Positions 11,090 to 24,215 of a DNA stretch of 64,000 nucleotides are shown here, one piece after another. Within the stretch, counting starts at the first letter, position 1. Every line of letters begins with the position of its first letter. Made by a program: the position numbers and the translations under genes. The notes beneath the pieces were generated by a model, which did no database searches, was not told the origin of the DNA, and saw nothing but the letters and a program-made list of their open reading frames with translations. Source of the stretch: Axinella damicornis (taxonomy: Eukaryota; Porifera; Demospongiae; Axinellida; Axinellidae); the NCBI GenBank assembly GCA_963931865.1, contig OZ007505.1, forward strand, positions 18,005,457 through 18,069,456, read 5' to 3'.

Positions 11090-12900
11090 AGGAGCCTTAG
11101 GGGAGGATATTAATACATTCATACTAAACTCCTCCAACACAATTGTAATGCCAAGCATGCTAGGGTGCCTGTGAATCACTTTACACTAAAGAGAAACGTC
11201 ACAAAATTACAACTGCATCACTCTGCACTGTGAATTTGAGAAACGACCTCGTTTGTTTATTTGCCCATAGCTTTAATTGATTGACGACATTTGTTTACAG
11301 AGCCTACCACCAGGAAAACCTTCGCAAGAAAATCAAAAAAGGAACTATGGATCTTTCCGTGAACAGAGTAGTTACATAATCCGTAAACCCTAGCATCTCA
11401 GAATATCCAAGAACATACTCCTAATGACAATTTTGCATCAAACTAAATTAACAGCGTGCAATAATGTTGATATACCTATTAATCGCAGGTGCTAATCTCT
11501 TAGCGAGCACAGGTGAATTCGCCTAAAGTTTGCATTTGCTAATGATAATAATACTACATGCATATATCACAATGACAGGTTCTGTTAGAATCGCTAAAAA
11601 TCAAATCTTCAAACTGCTAATTTTTGTACTCCCAAATAATAGTAGCCTTAAAATAATAGTAGCCTTAAGGTAATAAACCATACACCTACTAATTAGGCAC
11701 CAACAAACCACTAATGACCAATTTGCAAGTTGCCTATGACTACAGTACCTGGGGTTAAAGTGCAATGTGATTAAGCAACAGTACTCAGTCTACACAGCAC
11801 TACCAACTGAAAGAGGGAAGCGTAATCTGTCGCTGCCTTCAAGAGCCTTGTTTATCCTACATACCAACAGCACTGGACAACTCAAGTATAAATTGAAGGT
11901 TTCTTAACTGTTCACTCCTTTGAGCTCATAGTATCAAGAATTTAGATGTTTATACACACATACATATGCTCAAGCTGTGTTTTATGCATATGTTGACAGG
12001 CAAACAGCTATTCATGCTGTAGGCTTCTGTCCGATGCTACCTGTGGCTGGACAGCATCAGGACACAAAACTTGTCTTCCTAGGGAGAACTTTGCATGGGT
12101 GCAGTTGACACCACAGAAGCCAGTCAGCTCCCTCAGGAAACTGGATAAGTCATTTGTTGATACACAAATCAAATACTATGCAGCCAGTTTGTCAAAGGGA
12201 TTGTCCTCCCTACCTGTGCAGCATCAGCAGCATAGTTCTCAAACCAGAACATTATTGGAAGAACCACACACACACATATACACACTCTTCTAGCTGGAGA
12301 CAATCCCTTCATTGTGAGGTCAAACATAATGACATTTATAGCACAGTGCTGGCTACTATATACATAGTTTGGTGTGCAGTTAATCCAATTTGTACTTTGA
12401 CCCCAGCCTGTTCAACTTCGAAATGTTCATGTGGCATGCAGTCCCAATAGAAATCGAATAGCATTCCAGACTAATGTTAATCTTCATTGCTCTCTATCAC
12501 CATTATACAACGGTAAGAGACACGGTAGCAGCAAGATGGGACCCCTTGCCTAAGAAATAACAAAGTCTGAACGTTAACGACAGCTAGAGCAAAGGCAACC
12601 CTGTAAAGTGGTACCTTATAACATACTCATACAGTAGCGATCTAACACTCATTGTATAGGTGCTGTTCACCAGTTTTGTTTCATAGGCGCTACTGCTTTA
12701 GACGAAGGATCCCTCTCACAGTTGGCGTTTGACCCGCATTTATATCCATCACACAACCAGAGATACATACAGCACTGAGTCTTGCCAATTATATCATACG
12801 CTTACGGTACTGCGTGTGTATAGTATGCAACACTCCACCAACATGGAATAATCTATCCAGGACTGCCAGAAATGCATAATCACTTAGATAACAACTAAGC
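11090..12900. other. AT-rich intergenic, no gene seen
   Basis: No splice-bounded or ATG-started frame above background on either strand. Confidence 0.4.
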
Positions 12901-12902
12901 TA

Positions 12903-13091
12903 TAAGTAATATTTAGATACCACTTTGCAGTGCATTACGGGTTTTAGTGCACAAGGGCAATCTAGTTAACGGTCGAGGGCGAGATAATGCACGAGCCGAA
13001 GGTGAGTGCATTATCCACCCGAGACCGTTAACTAGATTGCCTGAGTGCACTCAAGCCCTTAATGCACTGCAAACTGGTATCTAAACTACTT
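12903..13091. mobile_element. palindromic MITE with about 85-bp arms
   Basis: The left arm begins TAAGTAATATTTAGATACCA and the right arm ends TGGTATCTAAACTACTTA. Between them GCAGTGCATTA, GGGCAATCTAGTTAACGGTC and ATAATGCAC are each matched by a reverse complement, around a loop of about 15 bp. No coding capacity. A fold-back element of this size would form a long hairpin if transcribed. Confidence 0.75.
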
Positions 13092-13473
13092 AGTGCAACT
13101 CACTGACCCGAGACAGCCTTTGATCTTTGAAAAGTGTGCATTAAGCGATTTAATGCTCCGTCATGTGATCGATTCTGAGGCGGCTGATTCGTTGAGGGTC
13201 ACGTGAGTAGCACTAAGGAACATAAAAGTTAACTTCAAGTGTTTCTTACATCATACCTCACCCACACTCAGGACACAGCAATCAAAACATATTAGCCGCT
13301 GCCACCACTAATTGGGTTGGGAATGTGATTATGAGCACCCAAACAGCTGCCTCTCATAGGAACCACTTGACTCTATTCAAACAAGACTGGCCACAAACCC
13401 GCCCAACCAGCAAGCTCCCCACAGCAACACAGCTTCCCTGAGGCCACACTATAGTCCACAACCCATTTTAGCC

Positions 13474-13554
13474 TCTAGCCCCTCTCCACCTGGCCGTCGT
13501 GCGTGCATGCGACGACCCCTTGACTGGCCAGGTGGAGAGGGGCTGCGGCTAGAC
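13474..13554. repeat. GC-rich hairpin, arms of about 22 bp
   Basis: TCTAGCCCCTCTCCACCTGG faces CCAGGTGGAGAGGGGCTGCG. The centre (CGTCGTGCGTGCATGCGACG) is itself palindromic. It could be a small MITE or an RNA hairpin. Confidence 0.65.
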
Positions 13555-14564
13555 TGGGGACCACCCGCATAAATATATTTATTCTTCCTCTCTAGTTCTG
13601 TTGATGACACTTGCCCATGGGGTATAGTAGTTATCAAGTGTGACCTTTGACCCCAAGGTTGCACGTGGGTGAGGATTTGCACTTTAATTTTTCAGTTTGG
13701 TAGCTTGCCATACCAGCGAGTGGCACAGATTACCAGGAGTATGGTTCCACTCGTTGTAAACCAGAAATCTATTACACGACTAGCAGAACACTGAATGGTC
13801 CAAGAAAGCATTTCGTATCATTCTGAATAGTTTGCTGTATCTGTGAAGCTTCCCACCAAGAAACAGCAAAGAACCAAGAAAACTTGTCTGCTCCTGACCA
13901 GTCATGTGACCATTGCATCAAGATGTTGAAGAACTTGCAATCAGAGGCCGTGTCCGAGGTATGGCCGCCCATGTCCTCACTGTCCGGAGCTATTATTCAA
14001 GCTAAGCCATTCAAAGCTAGCTAGGTGCATTTAATTTGAGCCTTGAAACCCAACATTGCAAGGTATTTCCTGAACACGGTGTCAAACAGAATGGATACTG
14101 TTCAAGTAGGGATGTGGTTAGCAATGGAATGTACAGGTGAAGCACCACTGACACCATGTGATGTCATGTGATGTCACAGGAAGAATGACAGTGTCTGTGT
14201 AGTACACACAAGAGGCCACAGCAATACCTGTATACCAATACCTGTATACCAGTGACGTGTATACCAGCACATGTGTATAGTGTGAATGAGGGTGAAAGTA
14301 ACACCAATGTGTGGTATCCAGTGATCTCACTGGGCATCACTGGGCACAATGATGATCAAATCCTCCCATACTAGGAATATGGGCTAGCTTGTGCCTCTGG
14401 GCTTCCTTAGTTCCTGCTACTGGTTCCAGGGAGGCCAACTATCTCATTTCCTCTTACTGTACATAGGTTGCTTCCAGGTTGGGTCAGTTCCAAAAGGTCA
14501 GGTGGAAATGAGGGATCACCAGGCAGTAACAATGCCACCCCGCTATCCACCACTGACACACACA

Positions 14565-14665
14565 CTACGCCACACCACACCACGCCACACCACACCCACA
14601 CCCACCCACCCACCCACCCACCCACCCAAACACCCACCCACCGACCCACCCACACACCATCGGTT
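14565..14665. repeat. CACACC / CACC low-complexity tract
   Basis: Imperfect CACACCACGC then (CACC)n. It keeps frames open on both strands (Thr/His/Pro and Gly/Val/Trp readings), which I treat as artefacts. Confidence 0.8.
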
Positions 14666-14911
14666 TGGTTTCCACACTGCGGTGCTGGCACTGAGAATCA
14701 TCCGCTGCTGCCCACCAGTTCGGTAGTAGTGGTTCGCCGTGTGGTTGCACTGGAGGAGGGAGAGATTCTAGTTAGCAGAACCTCCTCTGATTGGGGACCT
14801 CCGAACCCAGCTCCAACATTGGTTACTCAAAATAAGAGTTTCTTGCTCAAACAGATTCTGAAATACATCATACAAGTCCAGAGACACACTGGATATTCAC
14901 TGTTAGCACAG

Positions 14912-15123
14912 TGCGGTTCTGGACAGTGAAATCATTGTATGGTCTGCTTACAAGTTTGGCAAATGTCTTGTCCGCTGAACAGATCAGATCCTCTAGATTT
15001 GAGCCGTCCAGGAGACTCGGCTGCAGGAGGACAGGGAAAATGGTGCAATCTCGGGATGAAATTGCAAGGCTTCAGGCACGGTGCACCAAAAGGGGGTCAT
15101 GTGATCAAAGTACTGGGGATTAG
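14912..15123 (+). CDS. possible terminal exon, unrecognised
   Basis: A frame after TTCTGGACAG reads KSLYGLLTSLANVLSAEQIR, continues with an Arg-rich stretch and RDEIARLQARCTK, and ends at TAG. It looks helical and basic, and a partly open frame precedes it at about 14725-14880. I could not find a phase-matched donor to join them. It may be chance. Confidence 0.2.
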
Positions 15124-15391
15124 AGTTACAAATCTAAAGACCTTCTGTCAGACATTCTTACCATTGGGATTCCTGGACATAAGAGTGGAAAATATTATTA
15201 ACTCTGTCATAAGCTCACTGTTAATATTTAGTCAACCGCACTTTCAGTATTGTGTTATCAAGTCTGTGTCTGTCATATCCATACATATAGAGTCTACCGA
15301 CACTATGATACTCAGATTCACTCTTGAATCATGATTGAGGTACCATTAATTTTAGGTAGGCATAATATTATAACCATATGCTATCCCCAAA

Positions 15392-15426
15392 TAGCCTCGT
15401 TCCCACACGGCCTGGGAACGAGGCTA
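15392..15426. mobile_element. minimal perfect palindrome, TAGCCTCGTTCCCA family
   Basis: TAGCCTCGTTCCCA, a five-base spacer, then CCTGGGAACGAGGCTA. This is the two ends of the dispersed family with almost nothing between them. Confidence 0.75.
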
Positions 15427-15939
15427 ATCCCCAAGGTGCTATAAGCCACACTAAGACCACACTATAGTGCAACAGTCGGTATATTTCACTTCGCCGTTTC
15501 AATATGGATTGCATACATCCAATAATTATAATCAATTTCAGATTGGCATATGGTCTTCCAATCATGTGCACACAACCGCATGCGTCCCACGAGTTGTGTA
15601 CCAAATGGGGCGTAACACCACCACAATGATGCCGTCCGCTCACAACACCTCATGCGCAAATACAGATAGCACCACCAGGGTTTCATTTAGAAGAGGGGCG
15701 TGCATTCGTCCCCCCTCAAATCTTTGCTGCCCTCCATTGAAAAACGTCCATGAAAGTATGCCAGTTAATGGCCCCTAACTTCTACACTATAATTCGGCCC
15801 CCTTTAACATTATTCTCAAAATGAAGGTTTAATACATACATACAACACCAATTAATCCATTAAAAAAACAGATCCTTCATTATTGAACAGAAAACACAAC
15901 TCTGTTTGTGTGCCATAACCTCCCCTGGGTGGAGACAAG

Positions 15940-16515
15940 GCTAGGCTGGGCCTAAGCGGGGCCTGGAAACGAGGCTAGGCAGGGCCTGGGAACGAGGCTA
16001 GGCGGGGCCTAGGAACGAGGCTAGGCGGAGCCTAGGAACGAGGCTAGGCGGGGCCTAGGAACGAGGCTAGGCGGGGCCTAGGAACGAGGCTAGGCGGGGC
16101 CTAGGCGGGGCCTAGGAACGAGGCTAGGCGGGGCCTGGGAACGAGGCTAAGCGGGGCCTGGGAACGAGGCTAAGCAGGGCCTGGGAACGAGGCTAAGCAG
16201 GGCCTGGGAACGAGGCTAAGCAGGGCCTGGGAACGAGGATAAGCGGGGCCTGGGGCCTGGGAATGAGGCTAGGCGTGTCCTGGAAATAAGGCTAGGGCTA
16301 GGCGGGGCCTGGAAACAAGGCTAGGTGGGGCTTGGATAGGTGGGACCTATAGGAACGAGGCTAGGTGGGGCTTGGATAGGTGGGACCTAGGAACGAGGCT
16401 AGGTGGGGCTTGGATAGGTGGAGGCTAGGTGGGGCTTGGATAGGTGGAGGCTAGGTGGGGCTTGGATAGGTGGAGGCTAGGTGGGACTTGGATAGGTGGG
16501 ACCTAGGAACAAGGC
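15940..16515. repeat. tandem array built from the MITE end, GAGGCTAGGCGGGGCCTAGG
   Basis: About 23-bp units (GGGCCTGGGAACGAGGCTAG with C/T, G/A and GGG/AGC variants) run head to tail for some 330 bp. They then shift to a longer variant with GTGGGGCTTGGATAGGTGG. The unit is recognisably the terminal sequence of the dispersed palindrome family, so the array grew from a transposon end. Confidence 0.85.
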
Positions 16516-16706
16516 TGCTGTCTAGCAGTGAACACTCTTACAATGTGTGTGTTAATTGCATCAAGACTAGAATAGATTAGTTTCAGGAGAGACACTTCGA
16601 ATCACATTTTCACTCTGCTCATCACCTAGCCCCCTTAGGTGAATAAGGGTACGGTACACTGGATCTACCAGATCTGTTCAGTATCATCTTCCCTTGCGGT
16701 TTCAAT

Positions 16707-16765
16707 GACCTCACTATCTCGCCACATTGGAATAGGCTGAACTGCCAGTAAGGACCGTTGTGTGC
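16707..16765. repeat. dispersed repeat, copy A (partner 18441-18497)
   Basis: TGACCTCACTATCTCGCCAC followed by ATTGGAATAGGCTGAACTG and GGACCGTTGTGTGCA. The same order occurs at 18441-18497 with only small differences. Confidence 0.6.
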
Positions 16766-16769
16766 ATAC

Positions 16770-18300
16770 GACCCCCTAAACGGAAATTGCTAGGAATGAA
16801 ATAATGCCTATTACTTTCCAAAACGGGAACATGCTAACTGGTGACTGGATGGGCTTCCCAGGACAATTATCCAGTCAATAAACCAAATGAATTCCCAGGG
16901 GACAAACTGCGTAAATGATTGGCTACATTTAGTCACGTGACCATATCAACCATTTTAATTGGCCAGCCAAACATTACTAAAAGTTACCACTCTATGACCT
17001 TATAAGTCCGACAGATGAGTCTTCGAGAGATGCCATATAACTACTCAACAGAACGTGTTGAAAATATAACCGCTCATGATCACTCTGACATATTTTGATT
17101 TTTGTTACCCTTGAGGGGTTCACAGTGGTAGCTAATTGTGGGCCCCCGAAAGGTGTATATGTCAAACTGCATTCAGCTTACATCTGTGAGTCTACCAAAT
17201 ACATCTGTGAGTCCATTAACCGGTGCCTCTAGTCCCTACGGTAACCACAAAATCATGTCAGACCACACAAATTGAGAACTGAAAGCTTCAGACATTCTGA
17301 CAACTGACTAGTTTACAAGAGCAGCCAGTCAGTTGGCTCCTCAGCCTGGATGGAGCCTGACATCAGATGACATCAGGCTATTTCCTGGCAACCAGGACGG
17401 CTTCACACCACGTGGCACCCCACAGCCTCCATATGCAGAAAATTGAAACTTCCCTGCACAAGGGAACTTCAGGTTTCACACTGAGCACTGGAATTTAGCA
17501 AAGGGATGGAAGGATGATCAGGTTTCACATTGAAGGAATGGAGTATAACATAGTCGGGCACAGTTCATTTACAGGTGCATATTCGCTATTAGGTGCAGGT
17601 TCGACTCTCGTCCCAGCTACTCGTTATCAAGCAATCGTTTAACCCCGTAAATCAAGAGATTTCAATTTTTTCACTGGACAGATGGACAGACGACGGACAT
17701 ATTGACAAACTGAATGCTCAATCCTGCTTCGCACATGCGTACACAGGGTAATAATGTCAATCAAGTACATGGAATTCACGACAGCAATACAGGATGGCTC
17801 AGGTATACATCCATGTTCTGGCAAACCATGGCTTCCAGCACACACATCCGTGGCACACTTTCAAGTTGGCAGTTACAGTGTCGGTTTCCATGGATACAGG
17901 ACAAAAGTGTACATCACATGCAGATACTATCGTGCAACTCTTAATTTGGGGTGTCTGGTGGCTGAGTGGTTCGAGCATTCGACTGCTCAAGTCCCACCAT
18001 GCCATAGGAGATCTTTCTCTCCTAGGAACATACTCAGGTAGGTGTGCTTCCACCCGAACAGTTTACACCGCATCGTTACTGCTCGAATAACCTTAGTAGT
18101 TGGCCTAACATTATATGCTCATCACAAGCTTATCACATGCTTATCAATGAGGTGTTGCACGATTTTTTACTGGCTAAGCCATTGTTCAGAGACTCACCAA
18201 CACCAAGGTTGCAGGTTTGAGCATTAGAACTCTCCAGTACAGCTGTGGAAAAAGCGTACACAATGTTGCAGTGACGTCATGCACATGCATGTTAATTGGA
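16770..18300. other. intergenic, no supported gene
   Basis: A tRNA-like A-box string (TGGCTGAGTGGTTCGAGC) occurs near 17960 but without a convincing cloverleaf or B box, so I call it at most a SINE relic. No coding exon is supported. Confidence 0.35.
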
Positions 18301-18329
18301 GCGAGCTGTACGTATACAAGCTGGGTCAA

Positions 18330-18418
18330 GCCATACACACGAGCTGGTGGACACAATCGGAATCCGAGCTGAAGCATCCACACACACGAGCTGGTGGACA
18401 CAATCGGAATCCGAGTTG
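18330..18418. repeat. 45-bp tandem duplication, GAGCTGGTGGACACAATCGG
   Basis: Two near-identical copies of a unit with CACACGAGCTGGTGGACACA and ATCGGAATCCGAG. A looser relative lies near 20125-20165. It leads directly into dispersed repeat copy B at 18441. Confidence 0.7.
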
Positions 18419-18440
18419 AAGTATGACGAGGTGCGAGTAA

Positions 18441-18497
18441 ATGACTTCACTATCTCGCCACATTGGAATAGGCTGAACTGGACCGTTGTGTGCAGAA
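18441..18497. repeat. dispersed repeat, copy B (partner 16707-16765)
   Basis: TGACTTCACTATCTCGCCAC, ATTGGAATAGGCTGAACTGG and CCGTTGTGTGCA match copy A. Confidence 0.6.
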
Positions 18498-18574
18498 CGT
18501 GGCCGGTTGCATGATGTATTGAACACCCAATATGATTCATATTGTGAATTCAATATTTGCAGTGATAAAAACAA

Positions 18575-18668
18575 CCCACACATGATTGAGCAGTCACCAA
18601 TCACCCACACACACAATTGAGCAGTCACCAATCACCCACACACACAATTGAGCAGTCACCAATCACCA
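18575..18668. repeat. 30-bp tandem repeat ending GCAGTCACCAATCACC
   Basis: Three head-to-tail copies of CACACACACAATTGAGCAGT plus CACCAATCACC. Confidence 0.8.
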
Positions 18669-19387
18669 CCATTCAACTTCAAAACCACACCACGGTGCAA
18701 TTAGCACATCCAAGCTGTTCCCACTAGGGCAGCAGCTAATTGGAGACACCAAGTCTGTGGTTGTGAAATCATCCATTGTTCAGATAGCCCACCCACTCAC
18801 AGCTGATGCTCCACATTCCCTGCAGCTGGGGACAGTGAGATAAGCGCCACTGCTCCAGAGAGCTTACAAGATCAGTCGAAAACAATGGGATACAGCTAAT
18901 CTCAAACGCGAAATACAAATTTTGTGGGTTTCCATGGAAACCGTACGAAAATGTGACTCCTGCAAAATGAACCTGTGGGTTATGACTTCAGCACATTCCA
19001 GGGTTTGTAATTCCTGCAAGACTCCACCCACAGTAAGTGGTTGCCAACAAACAGGACACAAGGTACATGCTTTTCATAACCCTATGTCACCATAGGGGTA
19101 TTACATGTTCCAAACAAATCACTTGGCTTCCTTTTGGTGCCTGGAAAACAATCAGAAGTGTCAATGATACAGTAAGCTTCTCGGTGCAATCTTCATACCT
19201 TGGTGCGTCAGAGCAATGAGCTACGCCGACTAACACTGAAGCAGTGACCTCAAGAGACCTCGGAAGAGAGAACTGATACGTACCGTGCTAACGTGAAGGC
19301 CATGAGAGCTGCGCCAGACCTCTGCACAGAGAGCTGTCCAGCAACGACTCACAGAGATGCAATGAGGAGAGCAGTAGCTGAAGCGAG

Positions 19388-19424
19388 CAAATGGTTGAGC
19401 AAATGGTTGAGCAAATGGTTCACT
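19388..19424. repeat. 12-bp triplication GAGCAAATGGTT
   Basis: Three perfect copies, preceded by TCTGCACAGAGAGCTGTCCA, which recurs next to the minisatellite at 1110. This indicates a shared dispersed unit. Confidence 0.7.
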
Positions 19425-20090
19425 GACTTCCGCTCACTGGCTTTGGTCACTCTAATTGTATCTAAAACAGCAAAAGCTATGTACTTGTGTCTAAAATTGG
19501 CTTGTCCTTGTAGCTGTGGCTGAGGCCTGAGGGGCTCCAAGTGGCTGGGCTGTCTGAGGTTAATGTTAGTGGTTTGTGGTTTACTTAGGAAATACCAGGG
19601 ATTGTGCCTCATTCATTACACAACAGAAGTTATCTTTCACTTACCCCTTGAATAACTACCCTGTATACAGGCAAATTGGCCTAATTCCAGCAAACAAGAG
19701 TTGTGTCAGCAATAGCCTGGGGGTCACAGACCACACCGCAAGGGTTGTCAGTGTTCGGCTTGACTTGACAAAAAATTGAGCACAGCTCTTGCTCACGGTA
19801 GCTCCTCCTTGACAGCTGCTTCCCATATATTATCATAAACGTGGTAGCCGCACACATACAACTGAATGCTAACTCGTCCTCCGTCAGTCACACTAAGGAA
19901 GAGGTGGAGTCACTACGCATTCTTCTACATACTATCTGAAAACGTGCGTGCAGTCAGCAGCTGAAATACAGCTCCGTCAACAGTCAATGCGAAATACAGC
20001 GCCGTCAACGGTCAAAGCCCGAAGAATCAGTGTAGTCAATAGTCAAACCACTCCATGGCTGCACCTGCAACTAGAGAGTCTATGGCAGTG

Positions 20091-20115
20091 CCCCCCCCCC
20101 CCCCCCCCCCCCCCC
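20091..20115. repeat. poly(dC) tract, 25 bp
   Basis: Uninterrupted C run. Other long tracts in the window: 24334-24351, 35097-35127, 39065-39095, 41948-41984, 51159-51204, 55883-55913, 60505-60539, 62953-62998 and 63606-63635. Lengths should be treated with care because such runs are error-prone in assemblies. Confidence 0.9.
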
Positions 20116-20119
20116 ACTG

Positions 20120-21590
20120 TGTATGTATTACGTACAAGCTTGTGGATGCAATCAGAGTCTACGCAAGTATAGTGAGGTGAGAGTAGAACTTGAGGGAAGT
20201 GTGACTTCGCCCTGCACTAGCCTATCAGGCTATCACCAGTGGTTGCCACTAGTAACATCAAATATTTGAGGCATAATTATCTCAGTCTGTCAACCATTAA
20301 AGGACATCAAAGACCTTCCACATCACACAGACAGAGCCCCTATGCTGCGGTCACCATAGCAACAGGAGGGCGGTGTACCACATTAACACAGCAATCAACT
20401 GGGTCTCCATAAAGGCCACTAAAATAGATATTAATAGGCCTTCTCATCTCTGACCTTGTGAGACTGCTGTGAATAAATACATACTCTCAATGCAGTATCA
20501 CCCTAGAGCCAGAGAGAAAGCCAGGCAGGGCACCCAGAGCCCTCACAAGAACAATGCACATTGGAAGCTAGGTCCTACGTACCACGGTGACTCACACAGC
20601 AGGGGCTGACTGCATGAGTGGGTATCTGGAGTCCGCAGAAGAACATGGCACTTTGGAAGGTGCAACCAGCATCCACCTGTGACTCATATTGGAAGGTGCT
20701 ACCGCTGCCCCACCTGTAACTGACACAGCAATGGCCAACAGAGTGGGTATACCTATAGAGCCCGGAGAAGAACTTTGGACATCAGAAGGTCCTACAGCGG
20801 AACCTGACCTATAGTGGACACTGTTTAAGGCAGCCACCATACAAACAACCAGCCACCATACAAACGACCAGCCACCCGCCTGCTATAGACAGTACCGCTT
20901 GCCCATCTGTGACTCCCACTACATCAGTGCCTCATGAGACTAACACACAGCAGTGGCCACTGAGCGGCTGTTCACCTGTACCTCAGGGTGTGAGGATAGG
21001 TGGGGGACGTGTGAGGATGTGAGGCTGCATGTAACCGTGTGAGGTTAAATATACGTAGGTGTGAGGTTGTGAGGATGGCTATAGACATGGCCATGCACAG
21101 CCCAGAGCGTGGGGTACTTCCATCAATTTGCTACCCAAAGAAGCAGCTAGTGCACTTTGAACCTCCCATTAAAACACTTCTCACTTGGCAACCAGTGCTA
21201 GTAATGTTATTATTCTGAGAGAAAGCCATTACAATCACAGGCTGTTAGGCTGCTAGGCGTCCACCACACACTTGCTGGGCCAGTAACACAGGTAAGGCAG
21301 CATGTGACTGGAAGGTCAGGTACCACAGCACAAAGACAGCTGTCTTTGATGGAAGCCAGTGGATGGAGACAAGCCCTGGACACAGGGCAACCAAGATGCT
21401 ACTCATGTGGTTGCTAGGCTCAGCAGAGAGGTCTTCCTGGGACACACACACCAATAGATCACCACAAGGGCTTTAAGATTGGTGTTCTCCTCATAAGACT
21501 AGGAGTAAAATCCAGTGAATATGCGTCACAGGCGCTTGCTCCCTAATAATCCTTAAGTCCTAATTCTGCATCAAAATTTCAAACAGGGCA
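20120..21590. other. intergenic, no supported gene
   Basis: Loose internal repeats (GAGGTTGTGAGGATG near 21000-21070; ACAAACAACCAGCCACCAT near 20840-20870) but no splice-bounded exon. Confidence 0.35.
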
Positions 21591-21639
21591 TATCTCTCCA
21601 GAGACCTATTATTACAATGTTGTCAACTGTTGTCTTAGT

Positions 21640-21995
21640 ATGGTATGCTACAATGCATTGATTATGCTACCAAGGATGAGGATGATCGCATCAAACATAA
21701 TAATGTAGTAAGTGATCACAAGTAGTACTGTACAATTGTGTTCTTAACAGCTCTTCAGTATGCACCTCTGCTGGTGCTCCAATGCTTTGATTATGCTACT
21801 GAGGATATTCACATTAAACAAAATAATTTAGTAAGTGCTCACAAGTACATTAGTACAATTGTGTTCTTACGTAACAGCTCTTCAGTATGCACCTTTGCTC
21901 ATGCTCCAACGCTCTGATTACGCTACCGAGGATGTTTGCATCAATTAAACAAACTAATATAGTAGGTGCTCACAAGTAGTACATAGTACAAGTGG
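21640..21995. repeat. tandem repeat of about 125 bp, three copies
   Basis: Each unit has GATTATGCTACCGAGGAT, a CATCAAACA piece, TAGTAAGTGCTCACAAGTA, ACAATTGTGTTCTTA and CAGCTCTTCAGTATGCACCT in the same order. Divergence between copies indicates an old expansion. Confidence 0.75.
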
Positions 21996-22449
21996 GTCAA
22001 GCATAATTCGTGAATCCCTATAGCTGATTCCTCGTTGCCACTGTCTCCTAGCATAGCCGAAACATAAGTGAAAGAAAATCGGCACCCACAAATATCATTC
22101 TCTGGGCCCCGAGTTCTTTTAGGGTACCAGGTCTACTGGAGAATGTACTACTCCAGGAAAAGCCATCACAGTCAGAGAAAAGGAGAACAAATGAGACCAC
22201 CGTCACCATGTACCTTCAGTCTAGTGGGACGGCAGCTGATAAGCAAGGACTGGACTGGGACTGGACTGCAATAACTGGCTGTACTTTGCTATAGAAATGG
22301 TTTATTTTCATCACTGACTTCCAGCTCTCAGGCATGGCCACATCTTTGATGCTGTGCCTTCAGAGAAGTCTCCATTATACTATGACGTCTGTTGAAGATG
22401 CACATGATCTGAGAGCTGGAAATCAGTGATTAACCCCATGCATATACAT

Positions 22450-22915
22450 GACGCTGTTAAGTGTGCATGACAAAGTATTAACCCACATGATGTGCATGAC
22501 ACAGTATTAACCCACATGATGTGCATGACACAGTATTAACCCCATGCATGTGCATGACACAGTATTAACCCCATGCATGTGCATGACACAGTATTAACCC
22601 ACATGCATGCGCATGACACATAAGATGTGCATGACACAGTATTAACCCACATGATGTGCATGACACAGTATTAACCCACATGATGTGCATGACACAGTAT
22701 TAACCCACATGATGTGCATGACACAGTATTAACCCCATGCATGTGCATGACACAGTATTAACCCCATGCATGCGCATGACACATAAGATGTGCATGACAC
22801 AGTATTAACCCACATGCATGCGCATGACACATAAGATGTGCATGACACAGTATTAACCCACATGATGTGCATGACACAGTAGTAATCCCATGCAGTGCAT
22901 GACAGTATTAACCCA
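22450..22915. repeat. 29-bp minisatellite, TGTGCATGACACAGTATTAA
   Basis: Around 15 copies of TGTGCATGACACAGTATTAA plus CCCACATGA or CCCCATGCA. Shorter variants containing GCGCATGACACATAAGA are interspersed in a higher-order pattern. It passes into a TGTGCATGTATG microsatellite. Confidence 0.9.
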
Positions 22916-24215
22916 GTATGTGTGCATGTATGTGTACGCGTGCAGGTATGCGTATGTGTGCATGTATGTGCGCACTGGTATCTAAATTTAGAGTCAGCAG
23001 ATGTTCACTAACCACCGGGTATTCCCCAGGGGGTTCTCAGAAGGAAGGACACCACCACAGTGACCACAGTGGAGTGCGTACACATTGTGCGTCTACATGG
23101 TCTGCTTGAGCCAGAGGCTGGTAATGGTGCGTCATAAAATACCACCACTTCTTCATTTCGCTGAGTAAACACATCACTTTCATTTTTCGAACATCAGAAA
23201 TTTGAACCTCATTACAATGCTAATTGGTAAGGATCCCATGACAGCGTGTCACGAGTAGCAGCATGTGCGCGTGCACACTGGTATCACACAACCACCCCGA
23301 CCACAGCCACTTTTGAGTCAGAATTCGGTAGCCGAAACATCCAACGAACTTAACCTCAGCTATTAACCCTAATAATACTGTGCACAACCAAAGCTATTGA
23401 CCCCTCATAACATTCTGCTTTAGTTCACTTCCCAGAAAGTTCAGCCCAATCTAACCAAAATTCACTTCACCCCAAAACCAGATCTGTCTCATCTCCTGAA
23501 ACATGCACAAACACTGAGAACCACGTAATAGTACGTATGTACGTACGTATGATCACAGTATTAATTACATCAATTATTCAGAATGAGCGAGGAAACCAAG
23601 TACTTTCAAATTACAGTTCAACCTTACAAAAAGATTGGTTTCCCACATATTGAACTAAACACATCTGACGTCACAGTCCTTAATCACACACAACCACCCA
23701 AAACACCCTAATGGCCCCAGAACACTTCACAGGCACTTGTGCGAGTTGAGGCAGGATTACACATTGTTGGGAAGCCTCAGAGGCGGATTTGTGGCTCAGT
23801 GGTACGGTGAGTGTTGATTTTCATCCACCAATCAGATTGCAGACAGCTGGCACTGTGTAAGCTGGTTTGACAAGCACCGCCAGAATGCACCAGAATGCAA
23901 GCAATTCAGAACTGCTTTAAATTCTGGACCATTTCCGAACAAAACATAAATATCTTTTGGAGCCATAATTTGGTTTGGCTCCTAGTCATGGGCCACTGTG
24001 CATGGTGACCATATCAGAGCGCCGGTATATTTGTTAGTGAAATGGTCCGAAACTAAATACCGAAAATGGAGACGAATTACAGGTGGCACGTGAAGGCATG
24101 GATAGCCCGAGGGAAATCTGAATCATATTCACACACTTGTACAATGCACATACACACAACACATACTAAACACTGAGACTAATGTACTGTATTGTCAAAT
24201 TGGGACACAATTAAT

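Noticed and set aside
13772..13972. A 66-codon frame with a good ATG context on the minus strand
   Set aside because: Composition is plausible (Trp/Phe-rich), but nothing else supports it: no promoter, splice partner or recognisable motif.
17950..18050. A tRNA gene (TGGCTGAGTGGTTCGAGC)
   Set aside because: The A-box is good, but no complete cloverleaf or B box at the right distance; at most a SINE remnant.
22450..22915. A CRISPR array
   Set aside because: Units are directly adjacent without unique spacers, and the genome is eukaryotic.
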